NCBI GenBank assembly: GCA_016932835.1
Contig: JAFGCD010000149.1
Span: forward strand, 1 to 41,993
DNA from: Sedimentisphaerales bacterium
GTDB lineage: Bacteria; Planctomycetota; Phycisphaerae; Sedimentisphaerales; Anaerobacaceae
Direction: 5' to 3'
DNA length: 41,993 bases
Part shown: one piece after another, positions 25,065 through 33,664 of the stretch
Position numbering within the stretch: position 1 is the first letter of the stretch
How the letters are laid out: the number at the start of each line of letters is the position of its first letter
Notes under the pieces: model-generated
Told to the model about the DNA's origin: nothing
The model's input: the letters and a program-made list of their open reading frames with translations, nothing else
The model's database searches: none
Made by a program: the position numbers and the translations under genes

Positions 25065-26957
25065 GTGAAAAATGCTGTCACAAGTACCCGCAAACCGACA
25101 ATGCACAAATCCCCCGGAATCTTCTGGCTGTTATTTTATTCGGCTTTGATATTTCTATACTCATCGGCGGGCGCACACGCTGCTGAATTACCGCCAACCC
25201 CGGCTCTGCTCCCGCCCGATACACTGCTTTCCGTCGATATCGCCGATTTCACAAAATTGGCCGACCAGTTCAGCAAAACTAGTTACTGCAAGCTCTATAA
25301 AGACCCCGCTATGGCCCCTTTCATCGACGACCTCAAAGACCAATTGGACCGGAAGATGGCGGAGTCGAAAGACGAACTGCTTGCCATGCTCATAGATGCG
25401 GATATCCTGCCCGCAGGCAGGGTAATCTTCGCGATGTTGCCCAACACCGCTGCCGCCGACGCCGAACCGAACTTCCTCCTCGCCGCCGAGTGGGGCAAGA
25501 ATGCTCAGAAGGCCAAAGATACACTGGAAAAAATCCTCGCAGGGGCTGTCGAGGACGGGGCGAGAAAGAAAACCGAAGAATATCGAGGACTAAACCTCAC
25601 GACAATTCTCAATGACTCCGATTCCGCCTTCGCACCGGTTTACTGCTTCATCGACGACTGCCTTCTCGGCTCCACCGATATCGAAATCCTCAAATCGACC
25701 ATCGCACGTATCAAGGGCGCAGACGCCCCTGCATTGGCCGACGACTCCGACTACGCTCCCACAATCAACGCCCTCGGACCACACCATGACCTCGATTTCT
25801 ACGTCAACCTCAAGCAGATCAAGAAGCTGCTCATCGCTTCCGACAAATCCGGCGTCGCAAAGGTGCGGACCGGCATTACCGGGCTCGGCCTGGATAATGT
25901 TATCTCGCTCGGGCTGGCGGTCGGCGTCGCAAGAGAACCGGGCGACAGTGTCTCAGCTAAAATGCTGCTGAAGATAGAAGGCGAGAAAAAGGGCATCTGC
26001 AAAATGCTGGAATTGGATGCCAAGGGCATAAAACTGCCGAAATTCGCTCCCGGTGATTTCTTCTCGGTGAACCTCGTCAATCTCGACCTCAAAAAGGCAT
26101 ACGACGTCCTATACCGCATTGCCGCCGGTCTCAGTCCGCAATTTGCAGCGATAATGAATATGCCGATTTTGCCTCCAAGCCCCGATGGCAGCCCCGGACT
26201 GACAATAAAAGGAGATATCATCGACAATCTTGGCTCAGAGTTGATGGTCTTTCGCAGCCTGGACGAGTCCACATCAGCGGCCCCGCAAACCCGCGTCAAG
26301 ACGATAGCTGCCGTCGCTACCGAGAATCGAGCCGCTATAGAACCCGCTCTTTCCAGATTGCATGCCCTCTTCGCCGGCGGCAGGGCCGACGCTGTAAGGT
26401 CGCTCCTCGGTCATACGATATACTCCGTTGATCTGTCGAGATTCCTGCCGGCTATCCCCGCAGCGGAGCCCTCACAGCACGCCGGCGACAACCCGTCCCC
26501 CTCACTGGCGGAGATACCAAAGCTCGCATTCACCGTCACCGATACGCACGTCGTATTCGGCGGCGAGCCTGCCGTCGAAAAGGCCGTTCGTATGTTGACT
26601 ACTGCTGCTGCGCCGCCGCCGGCATGGTTCCGAAAAGCAATACGCCGAGTCCCCGACACGGTCGGGTTAGCCGGTTTTCAGGACAATGCCGTCGCTGCCA
26701 GGTTCGTCTGGGAAACCCTGAAGAAGGAAAACAAAGACTCACAGGCATCTTCATCCCCCGACGCGAAACGGTCGATTAACGTCGGCATAGACTCGACCGC
26801 CGGCCTCACCTTCACCCAAACCGGCGCCGATTTCTTCAACCCGGATTTGCTCCCGCAGTTCGATACCGTCAGCAAGTACTTCGGCATCTCGACAACATAC
26901 GCAATCGCAAGGCGGGATGGATTCTTCTTCGAATTCAAATACCTCGATCCGGAATAA
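25065..26957 (+). CDS. large secreted protein of unknown function
   Basis: 630-aa exported protein, not assigned to a named family with certainty; it recalls DUF3352-type proteins of Planctomycetota. The signal segment is at about 17-40 (PGIFWLLFYSALIFLYSSAG) with a likely AHA-A cleavage site. The mature part repeats a pattern of LPPDTLLSVDIADFTKL, a mid-protein ATENRAAIEPALSRLHALFAGG and LAFTVTDTHVVFGGEPAVEKAV, the last typical of DUF3352-like domains that alternate a helical pair with a display strand. Start GTG 25065 follows AAAGG by about 9 nt; ATG 25101 lacks a ribosome binding site. It probably shares a transcript with the HtrA-like protease gene. Confidence 0.65.
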   Translation: MKNAVTSTRKPTMHKSPGIFWLLFYSALIFLYSSAGAHAAELPPTPALLPPDTLLSVDIADFTKLADQFSKTSYCKLYKDPAMAPFIDDLKDQLDRKMAESKDELLAMLIDADILPAGRVIFAMLPNTAAADAEPNFLLAAEWGKNAQKAKDTLEKILAGAVEDGARKKTEEYRGLNLTTILNDSDSAFAPVYCFIDDCLLGSTDIEILKSTIARIKGADAPALADDSDYAPTINALGPHHDLDFYVNLKQIKKLLIASDKSGVAKVRTGITGLGLDNVISLGLAVGVAREPGDSVSAKMLLKIEGEKKGICKMLELDAKGIKLPKFAPGDFFSVNLVNLDLKKAYDVLYRIAAGLSPQFAAIMNMPILPPSPDGSPGLTIKGDIIDNLGSELMVFRSLDESTSAAPQTRVKTIAAVATENRAAIEPALSRLHALFAGGRADAVRSLLGHTIYSVDLSRFLPAIPAAEPSQHAGDNPSPSLAEIPKLAFTVTDTHVVFGGEPAVEKAVRMLTTAAAPPPAWFRKAIRRVPDTVGLAGFQDNAVAARFVWETLKKENKDSQASSSPDAKRSINVGIDSTAGLTFTQTGADFFNPDLLPQFDTVSKYFGISTTYAIARRDGFFFEFKYLDPE

Positions 26958-26975
26958 AGCCCCTCCACGCGATTG

Positions 26976-27857
26976 TCAGTGGATGACCTTGTTCAGCGGA
27001 TATGTGATTATCCCCGATGCCCCGGCGCGCTTCAATGCCGGAACCAGCGACCGCTCCGTCTTGGCGTCGATGAGCACCTCTATCGCTACGTAATCCGGAT
27101 CCGCCAGTGGCGATACCGTCGGGCTCTTCTCTGCAGGAAGAATCTTGAGTATGGAATCAAGCGCATCCTTCTTGATATTGAGTTTCAGGCCGACTTTGTC
27201 GCGAGCAGCGATCGCTGCGTTGAGAAGTATCGCGATATTTTCGATTTTCTCACGCTTGAAAGCGCTCTCCCACGCCTGATTATTGGCGATTAGTCTCGTA
27301 GTCGATGTTACCACGGTATCGATTACCCGCAGATTGTTGGCGCGCAGGCTTGTCCCTGTCTCCGTAAGCTCGACTATCGCATCCACCAGCCTGGCCTTCA
27401 CCTCCGTTGCCCCCCAACTGAACTCGACCTTCACCTTGATACCCTTATCGGCGAAGAATTTCTCCACTACCTTCACCAGTTCCGTCGCGATTATCCCCCC
27501 CGCCAGGTCCTCCGCCTTCTTAACCTTAGATTCATTCGGAACCGCCAGAACCCAGCGAGCAGGGTTGCTCGTGCGCTTGCTGTAGGCCAACTCGCAAACA
27601 TCGACTACATCGGAGCCGTTCTCCATTATCCAGTCGTATCCCGTGATCCCCGCGTCGAGAACACCGTCCGCCACATACCGGCTCATCTCCTGCGCTCGAA
27701 GGCATATAGGTTCTATCTGGTCGTCGTCTATGCGAGGCAGATAACTCCGCTCAGAACCAAGAATCCCAAAACCGGCCTTGCCGAAAAGTTCAACGGTGGC
27801 TTTCTGAAGGCTCCCTGCAGGGATGCCCAATCTCAATATGTGTTTCGACTTCGACAT
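26976..27857 (-). CDS. hisG: ATP phosphoribosyltransferase, long form
   Basis: 293-aa enzyme for the first step of histidine synthesis (ATP + PRPP to phosphoribosyl-ATP). Motifs: LRLGIPAGSLQKATVELF, DVLDAGITGYDWI-type region (GVLDAGITGYD), SWGATEVKARLVDAIVELTETGTSLRAN (the PRPP-loop block) and a C-terminal ACT-like regulatory domain (about 220-293). The length marks the long, HisZ-independent, histidine-inhibited form. Start ATG 27857 has a purine-rich GAGAGACGAAA site; the longer frame from 27923 adds residues without homology. It is the last gene in the nusA-infB-rbfA-HhH row, an unusual neighbour set, and no other his gene is nearby. Confidence 0.93.
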   Translation of the reverse strand: MSKSKHILRLGIPAGSLQKATVELFGKAGFGILGSERSYLPRIDDDQIEPICLRAQEMSRYVADGVLDAGITGYDWIMENGSDVVDVCELAYSKRTSNPARWVLAVPNESKVKKAEDLAGGIIATELVKVVEKFFADKGIKVKVEFSWGATEVKARLVDAIVELTETGTSLRANNLRVIDTVVTSTTRLIANNQAWESAFKREKIENIAILLNAAIAARDKVGLKLNIKKDALDSILKILPAEKSPTVSPLADPDYVAIEVLIDAKTERSLVPALKRAGASGIITYPLNKVIH

Positions 27858-27932
27858 GATTTCGTCTCTCGCAATTTCCTTTGACAACGCCAGGATGCTG
27901 CAGGGCGCCGACGGTTTGAACAAACCATGGAA

Positions 27933-28727
27933 TTACTTCCTGGTCTTCTTTTTGGTCTTCTTCTTTTTAGTTTTGGTCTTCTTCGTCGCCTTTTTCGTTG
28001 TCTTGGCCTTAGTCTTAGGTTTTGTTTTAGGCTTCGTCTTAGTCCTGGGCTTCGTCTTGCCGCTGGTCTTTGTCTGCTTCTTCACTTTCTTCGTGGTCTT
28101 GGCCTGCTTCGCCTTCTTCTTAATCTGCGACTCGCTCTCGTTTCGCAGCAGGGCGTAGAACTCGTAGCCGTTCTTGGATGCAATCTGCTTGGCCAGAAAA
28201 CCCCCGATTTCCTGTTCGTCGGCGTCGGGATGAACCAGATCATTAGCCCGAAGGTAATCCGCCATTACCGTCGTTACCGGGATCGCATGTCCTTCCAGAG
28301 CTGTGAGCATACAGTAATCGACGACAAACTTACTCGTACCGTCTATCTTCTCCAGAGCGCTCTTTGCCGGACGCTTGCCCATCTTCTTCAACGCTTCCAG
28401 GCTGACTTTGTGATGCTCGTTGAAAACGTTTCTCAAGGCCTTCGTAATTGTCGAGGCGATCCGCCGCGTAGTGGGAGCATCTTTGCCGATCATCTCAACG
28501 ATCTCGTCCGTCCGGGACACACGAAGATCGTTCAGGTCCAGGAAGTGATCGCCGAAACGCTTAAATGCCGCCTGGGCCTGCTTCTCGCTCGTGTTCTCGC
28601 TGATAATCGCATAGACAAGAGCATCGGCAGCCTCGTCAAACGTCGCCTTTGGCGTGTTAGGGTGCTTCTTCTTGAGAGAGCGGTAAAGCTTCTTTAGCTT
28701 CTTGGCATAGTCGGTGCTGTTCTTCAT
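27933..28727 (-). CDS. degenerate HhH-GPD (endonuclease III-like) protein with lysine-rich histone-like tail
   Basis: 264-aa protein. Residues ~1-200 have the all-helical layout of the HhH-GPD superfamily (IISENTSEKQAQAAFKRFG, MIGKDAPTTRRIASTI, the helix-hairpin-helix around ALEKIDGTSKFVVDYCM). The position of the catalytic Asp of active glycosylases, in the V-D-T motif, reads IPVTTVMADYLR here: Asp is replaced by Thr152. The C-terminal 4Fe-4S cysteines of endonuclease III are absent. Residues 203-264 are an almost pure Lys/Thr/Pro tail with KTKPKTKPKTKAK-type repeats, like histone H1. It probably binds DNA (or rRNA, given the rbfA neighbour) without base excision activity. It starts 36 nt after rbfA. 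Confidence 0.75.
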   Translation of the reverse strand: MKNSTDYAKKLKKLYRSLKKKHPNTPKATFDEAADALVYAIISENTSEKQAQAAFKRFGDHFLDLNDLRVSRTDEIVEMIGKDAPTTRRIASTITKALRNVFNEHHKVSLEALKKMGKRPAKSALEKIDGTSKFVVDYCMLTALEGHAIPVTTVMADYLRANDLVHPDADEQEIGGFLAKQIASKNGYEFYALLRNESESQIKKKAKQAKTTKKVKKQTKTSGKTKPRTKTKPKTKPKTKAKTTKKATKKTKTKKKKTKKKTRK

Positions 28728-28763
28728 GTCATCCCCTGTGTCCTAATCTCGCGCAATGTCCCG

Positions 28764-29159
28764 TCACGGCGATATTGCGTCGGGCTCTTCTTCGCTGTCG
28801 GTGTGCTTATACTCGCTGACAGCCTTGTCTATCAAACGCATTGTTTCCAGCGTCTTTTTGAATTGTTCGTCAATATGAAACCGGAGAACCGGACAGAACT
28901 TGCTCTGAATCCGGTCGGCCACCATAGACTGTATGCGGCTCCTTGCATGGTCGATCGCCGTAAATGTCTTGCCCTGCGCCGCCGAGTCGCTGCCGAAAAG
29001 GCTTAGATAAACTTCCGCATTACGCAAATCAGGAGACATCTCGACCCGGGTAACGCTCACAAAACCCTCGATCCTGGGATCGCTTAAGTGCTGCGAGATA
29101 GCAGTGCTGACCACTTCTCTTACGATGCTCGCTACTTTTTCCTGCCTTCGAGTCGCCAT
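28764..29159 (-). CDS. rbfA: ribosome-binding factor A
   Basis: 131-aa KH-type ribosome maturation factor acting on the 30S subunit and 16S rRNA 5' end. Recognisable features are the N-terminal RRQEKVASIVREVVSTAI, the core LSDPRIEGFVSVTRVEMSPDLRNAEVYLSLFG and RIQSKFCPVLRFHIDEQ. The length is standard with a short acidic tail. It lies 107 nt after infB in the classical nusA-infB-rbfA order. Downstream, the HhH-like gene follows after 36 nt. I see no truB, rpsO or pnp, which often follow rbfA in bacteria. Confidence 0.92.
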   Translation of the reverse strand: MATRRQEKVASIVREVVSTAISQHLSDPRIEGFVSVTRVEMSPDLRNAEVYLSLFGSDSAAQGKTFTAIDHARSRIQSMVADRIQSKFCPVLRFHIDEQFKKTLETMRLIDKAVSEYKHTDSEEEPDAISP

Positions 29160-29266
29160 CTGTCACTCGTACCAAATTCCGTGTATCACCCAGGCCTTGC
29201 CGTAGCTTTCTGCCATGTCGGATAATCGCGATGTGGAACGCAGCCGGAATCACGACCCCTCGAAAA

Positions 29267-31948
29267 TCAACTAAGGGTCATCCTGGCTACCTTAACAATC
29301 TCAAAGAATTCGAAAATATCATCCACCTTGATATCGTCGAATCCCGCTATCTTGATACCGCACTCAAGCCCTGTCTTGACCTCACGAACATCGTCCTTGA
29401 AATGCTTGAGCGAGTCGAGTGTCAGATTGTCCTTGATTACGATATTGTCACGTATCAATCGGACCTTCGCGCTCTTCGATACGATGCCGCTGTTTACGTA
29501 ACAACCTGCTATGGTGCCGATTCGAGAAACCTTGAAAGTCGCCCGGACGACCGCCCGCCCAAGCGTCTTCTCCTCCTCATCAGGCTCCAGAAGACCGACC
29601 ATCGATTTCTCCAAGTCCTCCGTTATCCGGTAAATCACATTATACAACCTTATCTCCACACCTTTGGACTCCGCTATCTTACCCGCCTGCTCTTCAGGCA
29701 CAACGTTGAAGCCGATGATGATCGCATTCGATGCCTCGGCTAAGACTACATCGCCTTCCGTAATGCCCCCTGGAGCCGCGTGCAGTATCCGAATCTTCAC
29801 TTCATCCGTGCTCAACTCAGACAGATACTCCGTCAGTACGTCAACAGACCCTTGAACGTCTGCGCGGATGATTATGTTGAGTTCTTCTGTCTTACCGGCC
29901 TCTATCTGGCGGAAGAGATTATCCAGCGTAACCTGGGTCCGCTTCGCAAGAGAACTCTCCCGCGTCCGGACCTGGTTTTCCTCCGCTGCGGACTTCGCGC
30001 GGTTAATGTCGCCCAGGCAGTAGAACCTGTCGCCGGCTTGCGGTACGTCGCTCAGACCCATTATCTCGACGGGTACGGAACTTGATGCCGATTTGATAAC
30101 CTTGCCCCGGCTGTCACGCAACTGCTTGACACGCCCGTAGCTCCCCCCGGCAAGTACGACATCACCCTTCTTAAGCAGCCCCTCTTTGATCAGCAACGTC
30201 GCAACAGGACCTCGCTGAGAAGACATCCTGGCCTCAACTACCCAGCCCGTCGCCGGAATCGTATCGTCCGCCTTCAGATCCAGAAGCTCGCCCATCATAT
30301 CGAGATGCTCGAGCAAATCGTCAATACCATCACCGGTAACCGCGCTGGTCTTCACAACATCGGTCTTGCCGCCCCATTCCGTAGGAGTCAAATCGTACTC
30401 CGAAAACTGAGCGTAAATGCGATTGATATCGATGCTGGGCAAATCGATCTTGTTCAACGCGATGATAATAGGAACGCCCGCCGCCTTGCTGTGAGCAATC
30501 GCCTCAGCCGTCTGAGGCATCACTCCGTCGTCAGCCGCCACAACAAGAACTACTACGTCAGTCATGTTCGCCCCGCGAGCACGCATCGCTGTGAAAGCCT
30601 CGTGACCCGGAGTGTCAAGGAAGGTAACCTGCTTCCCGTCCCAGGTTATCTGAGATGCGCCGATATGCTGAGTGATGCCGCCGGCCTCACCGGCGGCAAC
30701 CTTGGTCGAGCGAATCTTGTCAAGAAGACTCGTCTTGCCGTGGTCAACATGACCAAGCATAGCAGCAACCACGGTGCGAGGGCTGAGATGATTCTTCGAA
30801 CGCTTCTCGAATTCATTCCGTATCTCTTCTTCGAGAGACGTCAGCGCCTCAACAACCAGCTCGGTCTCGAATTCCAGAGCAACAAGCTCCGCAACCTCGT
30901 TGGCTATTGTTTGATTGGCGGTCGCCATTATTCCCTGCTGCATCAACTTCCCGATAATATCGGACGCTTTGACAGCAAGTGCCGCAGATAATGCCTTCAC
31001 CGTGATCGGCTCGCTTACAACCGCTTTCTGCGGCCTCACATACACCGAAGACTCGCGCTCGGCTTTTGACGCAATCTTGCGGGTCGGTCTCGACCGAAGC
31101 CCGTGGCCGCCCCCGGCCGCATCAAGACGTGCGCGCCTCTCCTCCAGATCACGCTGACGCCACTTCAATTCCATCTTCGACTTCCTCTCGACCTCCTCGT
31201 CGCGCTCTCCCCGTCTCCGGCCGTGTGTCCGCTCCTTAGACCGCTTCGACCCAGGTTTCTTGTCCTTCACAGCAGTAGGGTCGGAATCATCAATATCCTG
31301 GCTCGCCATCAGAGGCTCCGTTACAGGAGCATCGTAGCGAGCTCTCGGTTTCGGCCTTGACTGTCGAACTGGTTCCGGAGCCTCGATGCGAACAACCTGA
31401 GGACCGCTCAGCTTGGCAGGCTCCGGCTTCTCAAGTATAGGACCGGCAGGAACTATCGGTTCCGGCTCTTTCGGCTCCTCGATTATCACAGGTCCGGTTC
31501 GCTTGGCCTTTTTAACCTTCTTGACTTGCTTAACCGGGACTTCTTCCGGTGACTCCGCCGTCCCCAAAGCTTCTTCAGCAACTGCAACAGGCCCGGAATC
31601 TCCTGCCGCAGCGGCAGGGGAATCGACTTCGACCGCCGCCGCACCGGCCTCGACCCGTTCGCCTGCTTCGGCCTCAGCCTCGGCCTTCTTACTGACCTGC
31701 TTGGCCTTCGTCGCCTTCTTCGTCTTCTTCTTGACGCGAACCTTCTTAAGGTCAACCTTCTCCGCCGTCTCGACCGTCGTAACGTTGTCACCCTCGCTGA
31801 ACCATTCACGAATCGTCGCCGCAAGACCTGCCTTGATTACTGACATGTGGTTCTTGACATCAAGACCCTCATCCTGGCACTTCTTGACTATCGAGGCGCT
31901 CTTGACACCAAGTTCCTTCGCTAAAATATAGACTCTTGTAGAAGCCAG
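29267..31948 (-). CDS. infB: translation initiation factor IF-2, apparently CUG-initiated
   Basis: 893-aa GTPase that places initiator tRNA on the ribosome. The G domain starts near residue 400 with GHVDHGKTSLLDKI, then DTPGHEAF and NKID, followed by domains II, III and IV. A ~250-residue Lys/Glu/Pro-rich linker precedes it. The first ATG in frame (31846) lies inside the IF2_N domain. Reading back in frame gives STRVYILAKELGVKSASIVK and so on, the full conserved IF2_N start, down to a CTG at 31948. A perfect AGGAGG (31955-31960) lies 6 nt before that CTG and overlaps the nusA stop codon. No ATG, GTG or TTG occurs between the upstream stop TAG (31964-31966) and that CTG. CTG is therefore called as start; this is inference from the sequence. 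Confidence 0.9.
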   Translation of the reverse strand: MASTRVYILAKELGVKSASIVKKCQDEGLDVKNHMSVIKAGLAATIREWFSEGDNVTTVETAEKVDLKKVRVKKKTKKATKAKQVSKKAEAEAEAGERVEAGAAAVEVDSPAAAAGDSGPVAVAEEALGTAESPEEVPVKQVKKVKKAKRTGPVIIEEPKEPEPIVPAGPILEKPEPAKLSGPQVVRIEAPEPVRQSRPKPRARYDAPVTEPLMASQDIDDSDPTAVKDKKPGSKRSKERTHGRRRGERDEEVERKSKMELKWRQRDLEERRARLDAAGGGHGLRSRPTRKIASKAERESSVYVRPQKAVVSEPITVKALSAALAVKASDIIGKLMQQGIMATANQTIANEVAELVALEFETELVVEALTSLEEEIRNEFEKRSKNHLSPRTVVAAMLGHVDHGKTSLLDKIRSTKVAAGEAGGITQHIGASQITWDGKQVTFLDTPGHEAFTAMRARGANMTDVVVLVVAADDGVMPQTAEAIAHSKAAGVPIIIALNKIDLPSIDINRIYAQFSEYDLTPTEWGGKTDVVKTSAVTGDGIDDLLEHLDMMGELLDLKADDTIPATGWVVEARMSSQRGPVATLLIKEGLLKKGDVVLAGGSYGRVKQLRDSRGKVIKSASSSVPVEIMGLSDVPQAGDRFYCLGDINRAKSAAEENQVRTRESSLAKRTQVTLDNLFRQIEAGKTEELNIIIRADVQGSVDVLTEYLSELSTDEVKIRILHAAPGGITEGDVVLAEASNAIIIGFNVVPEEQAGKIAESKGVEIRLYNVIYRITEDLEKSMVGLLEPDEEEKTLGRAVVRATFKVSRIGTIAGCYVNSGIVSKSAKVRLIRDNIVIKDNLTLDSLKHFKDDVREVKTGLECGIKIAGFDDIKVDDIFEFFEIVKVARMTLS

Positions 31949-31954
31949 AAAAAA

Positions 31955-31960
31955 CCTCCT
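31955..31960 (-). promoter_or_regulatory. Shine-Dalgarno AGGAGG deciding the infB CUG start
   Basis: A perfect AGGAGG with a 6-T spacer to CTG 31948. It overlaps the nusA stop codon (31959-31961), giving tight translational coupling between nusA and infB. Confidence 0.8.
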
Positions 31961-33233
31961 AATCTACTTCCGCCTGCTCTTGGTCCCGTTTGTCTTCGCC
32001 TGCTTCGGCGGCCGCTTCCTCCGCCTCAGAAATCGCCTCCTCATCCTCCATGTCTTCTTTAGATTGTTTCGATTCGGATTCCGCTGCAATAGCTTTAACC
32101 TCTTTACGAGCCGCCTCGACGAGTTTCTCAGCAACTTCCGTTGCTATGCCAAGCTCGCTGACCAGAGGCTCAACGCCGACGTCGTCCATATCGAGAACGG
32201 ATATGATACCAAGCGCTATCAGCTTATCGACTAAAGACTCGTCTATCCCATCGACAGCGGTTATGCAACTCGTCAAACGTTCGACACCTTGGTTGTATTC
32301 ATCAGGAGTCAAAATGTCGATGTCCCAACCCGTAAGGCGGGCCGCAAGACGAACGTTCTGCCCGTGCTTGCCGATAGCAAGGCTCAACTGGTCCTCGTCA
32401 ACTACAACCGTCGCCCGGCCCAGCTCGAAACAAAGAGCAATCTCGCTAACCTGGGCGGGCATAAGAGCATTCGCAACAAGGGTTTGCGACGAATCATTCC
32501 ACCGAACAATATCTATCTTCTCCCCGCCTAATTCTTCCACTATGTTCTTTATCCTGCTGCCGCGAACCCCGACGCAGGCGCCAACCGGATCGACCTTGTC
32601 GTCAAGAGACGCAACCGCAACCTTCGTCCGATAGCTCGCCTCACGGGCAAGGGCGCGTATCTCGATAATCTTCTCAGCTATCTCGGGGACTTCCAGCTCG
32701 AACAGACGACGAATAAAGTCCGGGTGAGTACGAGATAGAATAATCTTAACCTGGTTCGCGTTTTCCTTCACATCAAGGATCAGGCAGCGAACACGTTCCC
32801 CCGGACGATGAGTCTGGCCCATTATCTGTTCCCCGCGAGGCATAAAGCCTTCGGTCCAGTGATCCAGGCTCACAATCACCGTCCCTGCCTCATAACGAAC
32901 TACGGTACCGCTGATGCTCTCGCCCTTACGCTGAACAAACTCGCTGTAGATGCTTTCACGCTCATCGGCGCGTATCTTCTGAATCATTACCTGCTTCGCT
33001 GTCTGAGCAGGAATACGGCCAAGCTTGCGTATGTCGATCTTCTCACCCTCGTTAAAAGCCGATATCGTGCCGGTCTCACGGTCGATACTGACGACGATAT
33101 TGCCTTCAGGGTCGCCAAAATGCTTCCGTGCAGCAGAGATCATCGCCTCCTCTAAGTCCGTGAATATCGATTCCCGATCGATATTCTTGTCGCGGGCGAT
33201 ATTGTCAACTATTCTCAGCAGTTCCTGGCTCAT
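31959..33233 (-). CDS. nusA: transcription termination/antitermination factor NusA
   Basis: 424-aa RNA polymerase-associated factor. N-terminal domain binding RNAP (about 1-125: IDRESIFTDLEEAMISAARK), S1 domain (about 130-200: ESISGTVVRYEAGTVIVSLD), two KH domains (about 205-345: DPVGACVGVRGSRIKNIVEELGGEKI and LSLAIGKHGQNVRLAARLTGWD). One C-terminal HhH-like stretch (about 350-385) and an acidic tail rich in Glu/Asp/Ala follow; the tail is longer than in short Gram-positive NusA. Start ATG 33233 has GGAAGA upstream. It heads the infB-rbfA operon. rimP, the usual first gene of such operons, is absent; instead a ~390-nt leader with an intrinsic terminator precedes it. Confidence 0.95.
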   Translation of the reverse strand: MSQELLRIVDNIARDKNIDRESIFTDLEEAMISAARKHFGDPEGNIVVSIDRETGTISAFNEGEKIDIRKLGRIPAQTAKQVMIQKIRADERESIYSEFVQRKGESISGTVVRYEAGTVIVSLDHWTEGFMPRGEQIMGQTHRPGERVRCLILDVKENANQVKIILSRTHPDFIRRLFELEVPEIAEKIIEIRALAREASYRTKVAVASLDDKVDPVGACVGVRGSRIKNIVEELGGEKIDIVRWNDSSQTLVANALMPAQVSEIALCFELGRATVVVDEDQLSLAIGKHGQNVRLAARLTGWDIDILTPDEYNQGVERLTSCITAVDGIDESLVDKLIALGIISVLDMDDVGVEPLVSELGIATEVAEKLVEAARKEVKAIAAESESKQSKEDMEDEEAISEAEEAAAEAGEDKRDQEQAEVD

Positions 33234-33664
33234 TTACATCGTCTTCCAAATCAAGCTAAAACATCTATTTCAAATGCAATCGACGGCTGATTCGCAGGCC
33301 GTACAAAAAAAGTGGAAACCCTGCAGTTTCCACTTCAACCAACTTCCCGTCGAAAAAAGCCTTTCGCCAAAAAATCTGCCGCAAAAAGCCTTCTTGCAGG
33401 AAGAACGAACAGAGGTTGTAGTGTCTATAGCTACATCATCTGCCTCCGGCAAAAAAACCTCGTTCGTTTCCCGGCATTGAAGCAGAAACACTGATTTCCA
33501 AGCCACCGTTTCGACAAAGCGCGACCATCCAAGTCAATTGTTGTCAGCCTATCTTGCACTGTTTGCCGATCCTGTAAGCGCCATAATCGAACACCTCTTC
33601 TGGCCCATACCTGGCCTTGGTAGCCGTTAATCCTTATATACGAACCAGATATAATAGTCGTCAA
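33234..33664 (-). promoter_or_regulatory. long nusA leader: promoter, start-stop mini-ORF, terminator
   Basis: Minus strand: promoter TTGACG (33664-33659), 18-nt spacer, TATATA (33640-33635). The leader then runs ~390 nt to the nusA start. Within it GGAGG (33447-33443) precedes ATG-ATG-TAG (33439-33431), a two-codon ORF with the second ATG at ideal spacing. A strong terminator sits at 33304-33333. I find no tmRNA, RNase P or SRP motif and no convincing gene. Confidence 0.5.
33304..33333 (-). terminator. intrinsic terminator in nusA leader
   Basis: On the minus strand GTGGAAAC-tgcagg-GTTTCCAC, a perfect 8-bp stem with a 6-nt loop, is followed by seven T residues. It ends about 70 nt before the nusA start codon. 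Either an attenuator of nusA or the end of a separate leader RNA. Confidence 0.75.

Noticed and set aside
27927..28697. Plus-strand frame coding a Leu/Phe/Val-rich, membrane-like protein
   Set aside because: It is the complement of the Lys-rich tail and HhH-like gene on the minus strand; reading lysine codons backwards gives Leu/Phe. No ribosome binding site.
31413..31931. Ser/Ala-rich plus-strand frame opposite infB
   Set aside because: Complement of the low-complexity Lys/Glu/Ala linker of IF-2; a typical shadow.
33305..33628. tmRNA, RNase P RNA or 6S RNA in the nusA leader
   Set aside because: Length is suitable, but neither the tRNA-like T-arm end of tmRNA nor the RNase P core motifs can be found; no long closing stem of 6S type.
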